Below, piece by piece: positions 1-5,066 of a stretch of 5,299 bases of DNA (positions are counted from its first letter, which is position 1; each line of letters begins with the position of its first letter). This stretch comes from DUAG01 sp046756865 (GTDB taxonomy: Bacteria; Nitrospirota; Nitrospiria; SBBL01; JAADHI01): contig JBHHXE010000129.1 of NCBI GenBank assembly GCA_046756865.1, forward strand, positions 1-5,299, in the 5' to 3' direction. The position numbers and the translations under genes are program-made. The notes beneath the pieces are model-generated. The model saw nothing but the letters and a program-made list of their open reading frames with translations. It did not search any database and was not told where the DNA came from.

Positions 1-491
1 CCGATGTTGCCGAGGCCCAGGACGGCGGAACCGTCTGTGACAATCATGACACTGTTTTTCTTTATGGTCAGGGTGAAAGCCTTTCCCTTGTCTTCATGAA
101 TGGCCATACAGATGTGGGCAACGCCGGGGGTATAGAGGCGTGAGAGGTCATCCCTCGTCTCCAGACGCGTCTTGTTCTTAATTTCGATCTTCCCGCCAAG
201 GTGGAGGAGGAAGGTCCGGTCTGAGCGGTGAAGGAATTGGACACTAGGGAGTTTCTTGATTTTGGCAACAATTTCTTTTACATGCGCTTCATTACGCGTC
301 TTTACTGTGATGTCCCGTGAGATCATCCCCCGTTCTGTGTTCACGATATCGACCCCTTCGATATCTCCACCCGCCTCTCCGATAACCGAGGTAATCTGGC
401 CAAGTATTCCGACCGTGTTTTTAAATCTCAATCGAAGTGTGATGCTGCGACTGGCGCCTGAATAAGCCATAATGATTTTCTGTGCCTCCAT
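1..491 (-). CDS. ACT-domain malic enzyme, N-terminal part (cut by left window edge)
   Basis: Malic enzyme converts malate to pyruvate and CO2 with reduction of NAD(P), in the cytosol. The 163 visible codons begin with an ACT-like regulatory domain (about residues 15-90: SRSITLRLRF, then GDIEGVDIV and RDITVKT). The start of the malic enzyme catalytic domain follows: LYTPGVAHIC around residues 119-128, with Y120 as the expected catalytic tyrosine, then VMIVTDGSAVLGLGNI at 148-163. The family is usually some 450-480 residues, so about two thirds lie off the left edge. I chose ATG at 491, but no Shine-Dalgarno precedes it. An ATG seven codons in (470; MAYSG) is an alternative, with GGAGG 14 nt upstream, which is rather far. 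ACT domains usually bind amino acids or related effectors, so allosteric control is likely but inferred. The gene follows ogt on the same strand after 71 bp and probably has its own promoter. Cofactor preference cannot be read from this part. Confidence 0.93.
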   Translation of the reverse strand, partial: MEAQKIIMAYSGASRSITLRLRFKNTVGILGQITSVIGEAGGDIEGVDIVNTERGMISRDITVKTRNEAHVKEIVAKIKKLPSVQFLHRSDRTFLLHLGGKIEIKNKTRLETRDDLSRLYTPGVAHICMAIHEDKGKAFTLTIKKNSVMIVTDGSAVLGLGNI

Positions 492-531
492 AGATAAATA
501 TTGCAGTTGGAATCTCCAATCAGCATCCTCC

Positions 532-540
532 AGTATACCA
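532..540 (-). promoter_or_regulatory. Possible extended -10 promoter for the malic enzyme gene
   Basis: On the minus strand the gap between ogt and the malic enzyme gene contains TGG followed by TATACT, an extended -10 element (TGn plus a 5/6 match to TATAAT). The -35 region at proper spacing (GTGGCT, 555-560) is weak, as is common for extended -10 promoters. Transcription would start near 525, giving a leader of about 34 nt to the ATG at 491. Sequence match only. Confidence 0.35.
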
Positions 541-562
541 TAAGAATATGGAGCAGCCACTC

Positions 563-1072
563 TCATAAGGTCTTCTCGATGGCCAACAGTTTTTTCTTGA
601 TTGCCAGCCCTCCCGTATACCCGCCCAACGATCCATCCTGATGAATGACGCGATGGCATGGGAGAACGATTGGCAGAGGATTTTTCCCACAGGCGTTTCC
701 GACGGCCCGGGCCGCCCGCCCCAGCGAGAGCTGGTCTGCAATCCATTGGTAGCTCCGAACTTCCCCGTAAGGAATCTCGGCGAGCTTCTGCCAGACTTTT
801 TTCTGGAACGGTGTTCCCCGCATGAAAGAGATCGCACGGTCGAAAATAATTCTCTCAGATGAAAAATACCTGTGCAAAAGGGAATGCCAATGGCGCAGAC
901 GCTGTGCGTTCCTTGCAGGGGCGGCCCCAGTGCTGTCACGCATCCTGGCAAAAAAATCAGATTCCGAATGATCCCATGCCAGATAAGAGAGGCCCTTCCG
1001 GGACATGACCATCCAGAGCGGTCCAAGCGGGGTGTCCAGCCTGTCGTAAGAGAGTTTATCGTGAGTTTCCAT
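563..1072 (-). CDS. ogt: Methylated-DNA--protein-cysteine methyltransferase (Ogt/MGMT)
   Basis: This suicide DNA repair enzyme transfers the alkyl group from O6-alkylguanine (and O4-alkylthymine) in DNA to its own cysteine. The 169-aa protein has normal family length. Residues 1-82 form the poorly conserved N-terminal domain, and the C-terminal winged-helix domain starts at GTPFQKKVW (86-94). The active site is PCHRV with C139 as acceptor and H140 beside it. By comparison with human MGMT, R122 is the arginine finger in the recognition helix (ARAVGNA), N131 the Asn hinge (GKNPLP), Y108 the phosphate-rotating tyrosine (GEVRSYQWIA) and E166 the active-site glutamate (LLAIEK). All are present, so it should be active. 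The ATG at 1072 is preceded only by a weak AGG about 10 nt upstream. The gene is divergent from the exported protein at 1195. There is no fused AdaA domain, so this is the constitutive Ogt type and not Ada. Confidence 0.97.
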   Translation of the reverse strand: METHDKLSYDRLDTPLGPLWMVMSRKGLSYLAWDHSESDFFARMRDSTGAAPARNAQRLRHWHSLLHRYFSSERIIFDRAISFMRGTPFQKKVWQKLAEIPYGEVRSYQWIADQLSLGRAARAVGNACGKNPLPIVLPCHRVIHQDGSLGGYTGGLAIKKKLLAIEKTL

Positions 1073-1145
1073 GTTCCAGACCTAACATATTTTGGAATGC
1101 TCTCACAAGTCCGGACGATCAAATCCCGTGAATAGTGAATCGTGA

Positions 1146-1174
1146 TTGACTCGCTTGCATATTCCTCCTATCAT
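1146..1174 (+). promoter_or_regulatory. Sigma70-type promoter of the exported-protein gene
   Basis: TTGACT (1146-1151) and TATCAT (1169-1174) are separated by exactly 17 bp, each a 5/6 match to the consensus. The predicted start of transcription is near 1181, only about 14 nt upstream of the TTG start at 1195, so the mRNA leader would hold little more than the ribosome binding site. It lies in the 122-bp divergent region shared with ogt. Confidence 0.65.
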
Positions 1175-1182
1175 GCGGGTAT

Positions 1183-1189
1183 GAGAGGA
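1183..1189 (+). promoter_or_regulatory. Ribosome binding site that fixes the TTG start at 1195
   Basis: GAGAGGA ends 5 nt before TTG at 1195. No ATG or GTG in the same frame lies between here and the signal peptide, so this site together with the promoter spacing supports initiation at TTG. Confidence 0.6.
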
Positions 1190-1194
1190 CGCAC

Positions 1195-1983
1195 TTGCTG
1201 AAAATTGTATTAAATGTATTAAAGGTTTTTCTATTCGTTCAGCTGTTTTTCTTTATCCCTCTGATTGCTTCGGCGGAAGAGGGAGATCTCATACACGAAA
1301 TTGCCCGTTATTTCCCCGATGAGGTGGGTCGCTCCTGGAGATATGAGGGATCTGTGATTGACGAAGTGCAGCGGGTTTCCTCCTATAAGAATATTGCGGT
1401 GGTCGAAAAAGTAATTGAGCGGAACGGGGTGGAAGTCAGGGTTTTTGCCGAAACCAACCAATCAAATCATGGACCGGCCAGGAGTTTCTTTTCCAGGGAT
1501 GCGGAGGGGATTGTCTATCATGGCGGGGAGCCGACCACCCGCTTTGAGCGCCAGCTCGTTCCCTACCGGGTCATTGAGTTTCCGATGCGGTTTCAGCGTC
1601 CCTATTCACAGATCGAAAAGAGGAATGTTCCATTTGGACTCGATCTGGATCATGATGGAAAAGAAGAGCAGGCGCACGTCAGCGCGCACATCATTGCAGA
1701 AAAATTAGAGACGATGTCTGTTCCCGCAGGGACATTTAAAGAAAGCCTGAAACTTGTTGGAACCCTTGTCATCCGAATTACCCTTTCAGGAAGTCAGGAA
1801 GTTGTTCAGGTCACGGATCAGACAAGCAACTGGTTTGCCTTGGATGTCGGGTTGATAAAAGGGATCGAGCGGACAAGCTTTCCCAGGATGGAGGGGTTTC
1901 CCGGGATAGGTAGTCTGATCATTGAAACGCTCTCGGAATATTCCAGCAACAACAAAACACAAGGACTCAGCTCGCGACAATAG
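1195..1983 (+). CDS. Exported protein of unknown function (VGxxWxYE ... PAGTF type)
   Basis: This is a 262-aa protein with a clear Sec signal peptide: K3, a hydrophobic core at about residues 4-24 (VFLFVQLFFFIPLI), and an A-S-A signal peptidase I site at 25-27 before EEG. It has no lipobox Cys. The mature protein is probably a periplasmic or secreted, mostly beta-strand domain. It carries marks I associate with a widespread uncharacterised exported family: FPDEVGRSWRYEG (40-52) near the N terminus, VPAGTF (176-181) and WFALDVGLIK (213-222) near the C terminus. Between them sits an acidic loop, DLDHDGKEE (150-158), with the D-x-D-x-D-G pattern of calcium-binding loops. The TTG start is supported by a Shine-Dalgarno and promoter. 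The gene is monocistronic and ends 8 bp from the convergent oxidoreductase stop, with no separate terminator visible. Its function and the bound metal, if any, are unknown. Confidence 0.88.
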   Translation: MLKIVLNVLKVFLFVQLFFFIPLIASAEEGDLIHEIARYFPDEVGRSWRYEGSVIDEVQRVSSYKNIAVVEKVIERNGVEVRVFAETNQSNHGPARSFFSRDAEGIVYHGGEPTTRFERQLVPYRVIEFPMRFQRPYSQIEKRNVPFGLDLDHDGKEEQAHVSAHIIAEKLETMSVPAGTFKESLKLVGTLVIRITLSGSQEVVQVTDQTSNWFALDVGLIKGIERTSFPRMEGFPGIGSLIIETLSEYSSNNKTQGLSSRQ

Positions 1984-1991
1984 CCGACTTT

Positions 1992-3365
1992 TTAGTCTTC
2001 CCCTATCATATCTTCGACAAGATAAAGCATGATTTCCGCCAATGTTGGATGGATGTGAGAGATGCGGGCATATTCTGACAGTGTTGACCGAAAGTGCATG
2101 GCGACGGCCCCCTGGTGAATTAGATTGGAGGCCTCGGCGCCCAGGATTTGTACGCCCAGTATCTCGCCTCCTTCCGGGTCAGCCAGTATTTTAATAAAAC
2201 CCTCCATGCGGTCGGTTACGATGGCTTTTCCCAGATCGTTAAAGGGAAACTTGCCAACACGGACGGCAATGCCCTGTGCGTCCGCCTCGCGCTCGGATAA
2301 ACCGACGCGTGCCACTTCCGGGTCGGAAAAAACTGCACGGGGAATGACACGGGTGTCTGTTTTGTCCAAAGGGCCTTTAACGAGGTTTTTCCCCGCAATC
2401 GTGCCCTGATAGGTGGCCATATTGACCACCTGTAAAATACCGGTCACATCTCCTGCTGCGTAGATATTTTCATTGCTCGTCTGAAGGAAGTCATTGACCT
2501 TTATGCCTTTGTCGTAGAGATCGACCCCCGCCTGATCGAGATGAAGTTCCTCTACATTTCCTGTCCGGCCTGTGGCCACCATGACCATCTCGGCCTCAAC
2601 GATTTTTTTGTTCCCTTCTGACACAAAAGAGACTTTTCTTCTTGTCCCGGTTTTTTCGATGTTGAGAACACGAACGCTGGTATGGAGATCGATGCCATCT
2701 TCGCGGAGATAGTCGCCGAGGGCGATCCCGATATCCGGATCTTCCCCGCTCAAGATATGACTGCTCCGCTGCAGGAGGATGACCTTTGTTCCCATCCGGT
2801 TAAAAAATTGACCGAACTCCAGGGCCTCGGCCCCGCCGCCCAGCATGACCAGGGATTGCGGGAGGGTCTTAAGCTCCAGGGCCTCATCACTGGTGATATA
2901 TCCCGCTTTTTCCAGTCCGGGGAATGGGGGGATGACCACGCGGGAGCCTGTTGCGATCAGAAATTTCTCACACGAATAGTTGGTCCGGCCGACCTGGAGT
3001 ACATTTTTTGATAAAAACCGGGCCTTTCCGGAGAGAAGGGTGATGTTCGGGTTTTTTTCAACGGCGTCTTTCGCGTAGTCTGCCATTTCCCGTATAAGAC
3101 GATCTTTTCTTTCCTTGATTTCGTCAAACCGCAGGCCGACCATCTTTCCGGGATAAACGCCTACACGGGGCGCCTTTTTCATTAAGCCGATTAGATCTGA
3201 AGAGCGGAGATAGGCCTTGGTCGGCATGCAGCCTTTGAGGATGCAAAGCCCCCCAAATGGACCGGTTTCAACAAGTCCGACCTTTGCCCCGAATTTTGCC
3301 GCCGCCTGCGCACCGTACCGTCCGGCACTCCCGGCGCCAATCACCATAACATCAAAAGTTTTCAT
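1992..3365 (-). CDS. FAD-dependent pyridine nucleotide-disulfide oxidoreductase (dihydrolipoyl dehydrogenase/mercuric reductase-like)
   Basis: This 457-aa class I flavoprotein disulfide reductase is complete and of normal length. In order it has: the FAD fingerprint VIGAGSAGRYGA (8-19); the redox-active disulfide GGLCILKGCMPTK with C41 and C46; the ATG motif LIATGSR (136-142); the NAD(P) fold MLGGGAEALEFG (174-185); the second FAD motif IYAAGDVTG (301-309); and the dimerisation domain (about 345-457) with HPTLAE, whose H439 and E444 match the catalytic His-Glu pair. After the second beta strand of the NAD(P) fold the usual acidic residue of NAD enzymes is replaced by QRS (199-201). This resembles mercuric reductases, so NADPH may be preferred (inference). 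It has no N-terminal HMA domain and no C-terminal Cys pair, so mercury reduction is not supported. No lipoyl or 2-oxoacid dehydrogenase genes are nearby, so the substrate is unknown. The ATG start has no Shine-Dalgarno. Confidence 0.95.
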   Translation of the reverse strand: MKTFDVMVIGAGSAGRYGAQAAAKFGAKVGLVETGPFGGLCILKGCMPTKAYLRSSDLIGLMKKAPRVGVYPGKMVGLRFDEIKERKDRLIREMADYAKDAVEKNPNITLLSGKARFLSKNVLQVGRTNYSCEKFLIATGSRVVIPPFPGLEKAGYITSDEALELKTLPQSLVMLGGGAEALEFGQFFNRMGTKVILLQRSSHILSGEDPDIGIALGDYLREDGIDLHTSVRVLNIEKTGTRRKVSFVSEGNKKIVEAEMVMVATGRTGNVEELHLDQAGVDLYDKGIKVNDFLQTSNENIYAAGDVTGILQVVNMATYQGTIAGKNLVKGPLDKTDTRVIPRAVFSDPEVARVGLSEREADAQGIAVRVGKFPFNDLGKAIVTDRMEGFIKILADPEGGEILGVQILGAEASNLIHQGAVAMHFRSTLSEYARISHIHPTLAEIMLYLVEDMIGED

Positions 3366-3373
3366 ATCGGAGC

Positions 3374-3384
3374 ATCATATCATA
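3374..3384 (-). promoter_or_regulatory. Overlapping -10 elements just upstream of the oxidoreductase start
   Basis: Two overlapping copies of TATGAT (5/6 to TATAAT) read on the minus strand at 3379-3384 and 3374-3379. The nearer copy ends 8 nt before the ATG at 3365. A start of transcription 6-8 nt downstream would fall at or next to the start codon, giving a leaderless mRNA. That agrees with the absence of a Shine-Dalgarno. No good -35 is present at 16-18 bp. Confidence 0.3.
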
Positions 3385-3417
3385 AGCATGAATGGAATCA
3401 CGGGACATTATTTTCAT

Positions 3418-3447
3418 TTGACGAATTGTTTACTCCTTGTGTATCCT
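3418..3447 (+). promoter_or_regulatory. Possible sigma70 promoter of the urate-oxidase-N-like gene
   Basis: TTGACG (3418-3423) and TATCCT (3442-3447) are separated by 18 bp. They match 5/6 and 4/6 of the consensus boxes. Transcription would begin near 3454, leaving a leader of roughly 74 nt before the TTG at 3528. Confidence 0.4.
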
Positions 3448-3527
3448 CCAGATGATTTTTCTCAACTCTTCCGGACCTGAAAAGCCGCCTCTTTCCCCCG
3501 GAAACTTGCAACGAAAGGGTACGAACA

Positions 3528-4019
3528 TTGTTTTCAGCCGATAGCGTGATTCCCATGCTGCTTCGCTTCATTCATCTTGTTTCAGGAGTAATCTGGATCA
3601 GCCAGCTTTACCATTTTAACCTGATCCAGGCGCCTTTTATGAAAGAGGTAGGCGCATTACCCCGGCGAGACGCCGTTCTGAAGCTCGTTCCCCGCTCTCT
3701 CTTTTGGTTCCGATGGAGTGCGGTGGTGACCCTTCTGGCGGGGATCGGTTTGATGGCTGTTGGTCATTTCCGGAATCCATCCATTATGATTGGTGCCACG
3801 CTTGGCCTGATCATGTTTTTAAATACCTGGATCTTCATACTACCGAACCAGAAGGCCATTATACGAATGACGACCGAGGCGGTCGAGGACAAGATGCCGA
3901 TTTCACCCGAAGTAGACCTGCATGTCCAACGTGTTTTCTGGATCTCCAGGTTCAACTTCTGGCTCTCCTTCCCCATGCTCTTTTTTATGGGTGCTTCATC
4001 TCACTTTCCTCTATTTTAG
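3528..4019 (+). CDS. Stand-alone urate oxidase N-terminal (PuuD-like) membrane domain protein
   Basis: This 163-aa integral membrane protein has about four helices (roughly residues 8-32, 60-80, 86-107, 138-157). It matches the Urate_ox_N/PuuD membrane domain by its landmarks: LRFIHLVSGVIWIS near the N terminus (H16), FWFRWSAVVTLLAG (59-72), MFLNTWIFILPNQK (96-109) and a final FPMLFFMGASSHFP (148-161, H159). In true PuuD urate oxidases this membrane domain is fused to a C-terminal cytochrome c domain. Here it stands alone and no purine-catabolism gene is in view, so urate oxidation cannot be assumed. The conserved histidines could be heme ligands, as in the similar small four-helix HemJ-type proteins (inference). 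The TTG start at 3528 has AAAGGG 8 nt upstream. The ATG at 3555 (10th codon) has no ribosome binding site and would begin close to the first helix. Confidence 0.87.
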   Translation: MFSADSVIPMLLRFIHLVSGVIWISQLYHFNLIQAPFMKEVGALPRRDAVLKLVPRSLFWFRWSAVVTLLAGIGLMAVGHFRNPSIMIGATLGLIMFLNTWIFILPNQKAIIRMTTEAVEDKMPISPEVDLHVQRVFWISRFNFWLSFPMLFFMGASSHFPLF

Positions 4020-4378
4020 GTTCTAACTTTTATTAAACAGTTACTATGTTTTGTCTTCTCGATCGGAGTGAGCAATAAAATGATATTCGAGGAACCCTTA
4101 TGACGTGTCTGTCGCGGGACCGCCTCAATAAGTAACTTCATATTTTTTTATACCGTGCAGATTAAAAGAAATGCTTTCATGCCGCGAAATTCCTTCGGAA
4201 TAAATGTAAAGAGGGAAATACATATACAACTGCAGACGGAGTAGAACATACGTATGTCGCTGATCCAGTAACTGGCGAACTTGTTTGGGAACCACCGATC
4301 CTTTAGGGTGAATTTTGTAACAGCTTAAACAGATTAACATCTCAATCGCGCTGTTATTCAGAGAGCAAGGGGTCAAGT
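4020..4378. other. Intergenic stretch with no certain gene
   Basis: This stretch lies between the membrane-protein stop and the terminator at 4379. It holds only tiny ORFs (for example ATG at 4080 and ATG at 4100, overlapping as TTATGA, 7 and 11 codons), a T-rich patch at 4142-4149, and a possible broken small gene at 4171-4306. An 83-codon frame on the minus strand (4125-4376, TTG start) has no recognisable family or ribosome binding site and lies opposite the more protein-like plus frame. Confidence 0.5.
4171..4306 (+). pseudogene. Possible frame-shifted remnant of a small protein gene
   Basis: ATG at 4171 opens MLSCREIPSE and then meets TAA at 4201. The adjacent frame (4199 onward) continues without a stop to TAG at 4304 and reads as plausible protein: TTADGVEHTYVADP, then VTGELVWEPPIL. 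That frame has no ATG, GTG or TTG of its own between its upstream TAA (about 4163) and the stop. Removing one base near 4199-4204 would join the two into a product of about 44 residues. It stands just upstream of the strong terminator at 4379 on the same strand, as a transcribed gene would. I recognise no family. It may instead be non-coding sequence that happens to read well. Confidence 0.22.
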
Positions 4379-4411
4379 GGGGGCGGATGCTACAGCATCC
4401 GCCCCCTTTTT
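4379..4411 (+). terminator. Strong rho-independent terminator
   Basis: A perfect 12-bp GC-rich stem (GGGGGCGGATGC at 4379-4390 with GCATCCGCCCCC at 4395-4406) has a 4-nt loop TACA and is followed by TTTTT. The T tract is only on the plus-strand side, so it ends rightward transcription, either from the membrane-protein gene 360 bp upstream or from a short transcript in between. Confidence 0.9.
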
Positions 4412-4414
4412 ATT

Positions 4415-4434
4415 TGCCGGGAGGGATTTGAATC
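4415..4434 (-). other. tRNA 3'-end-like fragment (possible att remnant)
   Basis: Read on the minus strand this is GATTCAAATCCCTCCCGGCA. It contains TTCAAATC, which fits the tRNA T-loop consensus TTCRANYC, followed by a C-rich strand like a tRNA 3' half. The matching 5' T-stem (GAGGG) is absent, the CCA end is missing, and the acceptor spacing is not exact, so it is not a tRNA. Duplicated tRNA 3' ends mark integration sites of phages and islands, but the match is short. Confidence 0.15.
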
Positions 4435-4439
4435 AATAC

Positions 4440-4559
4440 TTAGGGAAGCTCTGAATAAGTCATGAATTGTTTTTTCAGGGCAATCATGTCCCGTTTCCAC
4501 CTTGCAAATCTTGACAATAGCGGGCTATTCTCTGCGATTTGCGTCTTGAATCGAAACAT
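4440..4559 (-). CDS. 39-aa ORF inside the inverted-repeat element
   Basis: ATG at 4559 is preceded by AGGAGATAAA, one of the best ribosome binding sites in the window, 5 nt from the start. The product is basic and has no membrane segment: MFRFKTQIAENSPLLSRF, then ARWKRDMIALKKQF, ending MTYSELP. The last codons and TAA lie inside the left-hand inverted repeat, so the C terminus is encoded by the repeat itself. The likely reading is the start of a transposase gene joined by deletion to the far end of the element, though I do not recognise the N terminus as any particular family. A plus-strand ORF covers the same bases (4462-4644) but has no ribosome binding site. Confidence 0.4.
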   Translation of the reverse strand: MFRFKTQIAENSPLLSRFARWKRDMIALKKQFMTYSELP

Positions 4560-4604
4560 TTTATCTCCTGAAAAATTCAACCCGGACTTAATCAGGGGTT
4601 CCTC
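4442..4604 (-). mobile_element. Small inverted-repeat element (MITE-like or internally deleted IS)
   Basis: The two ends are imperfect terminal inverted repeats: AGGGAAGCTCTGAATAAGTC at 4442-4461 and, on the other strand, GAGGAACCCCTGATTAAGTC from 4604 to 4585. They match at 15 of 20 positions, with the inner AAGTC perfect. The element is 163 bp, far too short for a working transposase, and it carries a 39-codon ORF reading leftward from just inside the right-hand repeat and ending in the left-hand one. This is what a deletion derivative of an IS looks like. The flanking triplets TTA (4440-4442) and TCA (4603-4605) fit a TNA-type target but are not identical, so no certain duplication is seen. 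The IS family is not identified. IS5-like ends are a guess. Confidence 0.5.
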
Positions 4605-4653
4605 AGGTTGTATTTATTCACTCATACTGCCGGAGGCTGGATAACAGGGGGAA

Positions 4654-4686
4654 ACTAAATGCGTAACGGGCCTTGAATCATTTAGT
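4654..4686. repeat. Inverted repeat, 8-bp arms
   Basis: ACTAAATG (4654-4661) pairs perfectly with CATTTAGT (4679-4686) across a 17-nt loop. On the plus strand it is followed by GTTTTATTATG, so it could act as a weak terminator, but the stem is AT-rich and the T tract is broken. Confidence 0.25.
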
Positions 4687-4745
4687 GTTTTATTATGACT
4701 AAAAGGTCAGGGAGAAGGCGGGGACCCTACTCCTATATGAGGGCT

Positions 4746-4802
4746 TTATCCTACGAGGACGACCACTAAAAGGAGTAATATCAGCGAAAAAAGTGCAATC
4801 AT
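4746..4802 (-). CDS. Possible 18-aa single-helix membrane peptide
   Basis: ATG at 4802 opens an 18-codon frame encoding MIALFSLILLLLVVVLVG, stop at 4746-4748. Nearly every residue is hydrophobic, and the length is enough for one membrane helix. The upstream frame closes at a TAG 27 nt before the ATG. It begins 38 nt after the stop of the small Cys/His protein gene on the same strand, so the two could be cotranscribed. No convincing Shine-Dalgarno is present. Very short hydrophobic ORFs also arise by chance in T-rich strands, so this is speculative. Confidence 0.2.
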   Translation of the reverse strand: MIALFSLILLLLVVVLVG

Positions 4803-4840
4803 AATGTCTGTGACCGACGTATCGTTCTATACAAATTGAC

Positions 4841-5047
4841 CTAAGCTCTGGAACGGCGTTCTTTCTCGGAATCCTCCTCCAAGTATCTCGTGGTACATCC
4901 GCATATTGCGCGTACTTTAATATCAGACTGAAGGCGACCCGTTTTGACCTTAACGAGTATCGGTTCGTGCTCGCACCCGTGTTTCTTTTTTCTTGCTATA
5001 TTGGCCTCGGGGAAGACGGTTTCAAACCATCCGGTATTATGTATCAC
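4841..5047 (-). CDS. Small basic protein with CxH and CxC pairs, unknown function
   Basis: This 68-aa frame starts at GTG 5047 and stops with TAG at 4841. It carries C25-x-H27 (GCEHEPI) and C49-x-C51 (AICGCTT), four potential metal ligands about 22 residues apart as in a small zinc-ribbon-like fold. A KKKH cluster precedes them and the tail is charged (EEDSEKERRSR). I recognise no family. The start is uncertain: GTG has only GGA some 6 nt upstream. The frame continues in-frame upstream to a TAA with no other start, but an ATG at 5072 in the next frame reads MVQK and would join this frame as MVQKNGRQVIHN if one A of the A6 run (5058-5063) were absent. A possible promoter lies at 5103-5131. Codon use looks coding, but homology is untested. 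Confidence 0.4.
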   Translation of the reverse strand: MIHNTGWFETVFPEANIARKKKHGCEHEPILVKVKTGRLQSDIKVRAICGCTTRYLEEDSEKERRSRA

Positions 5048-5066
5048 TTGGCGTCCATTTTTTCTG

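Noticed and set aside
68..465. Two overlapping ORFs (68-271 minus, 256-465 plus) within the malic enzyme region
   Set aside because: Both are alternate frames of the malic enzyme N terminus, whose own frame gives clear ACT and YTPGVA motifs.
520..1135. Larger minus-strand ORF 520-1122 and plus ORFs 641-862 and 872-1135
   Set aside because: All are shadows of ogt, whose frame holds the full PCHRV active site and family residues.
1231..1980. ORFs 1231-1461 minus, 1415-1708 plus, 1786-1980 minus
   Set aside because: They overlap the exported protein with its signal peptide, promoter and ribosome binding site, and show no domains of their own.
2125..3480. ORFs 2125-2409, 2682-3011 and 3217-3480 plus, and 2216-2398 minus
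   Set aside because: They lie in other frames of the oxidoreductase gene (the last runs into its upstream region) and have low-complexity shadow composition.
3704..4036. ORFs 3704-4036 plus and 3764-3976 minus
   Set aside because: Shadows of the urate-oxidase-N-like gene, without membrane segments or recognisable motifs.
4125..4376. 83-codon minus-strand ORF opposite 4171-4306
   Set aside because: TTG start without a ribosome binding site and no recognised family. The plus-strand frame reads more like protein and faces a terminator. It cannot be excluded fully.
4462..4644. 60-codon plus-strand ORF across the inverted-repeat element
   Set aside because: No Shine-Dalgarno, and it runs across the element boundary. 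The minus-strand ORF has a strong ribosome binding site and fits inside the repeats.
4630..4740. Riboswitch or c-di-GMP aptamer suspected from GGGGGAAACTAAATGCG and nearby G-rich runs
   Set aside because: I could not fold it into any known aptamer, and no gene follows in the right place.
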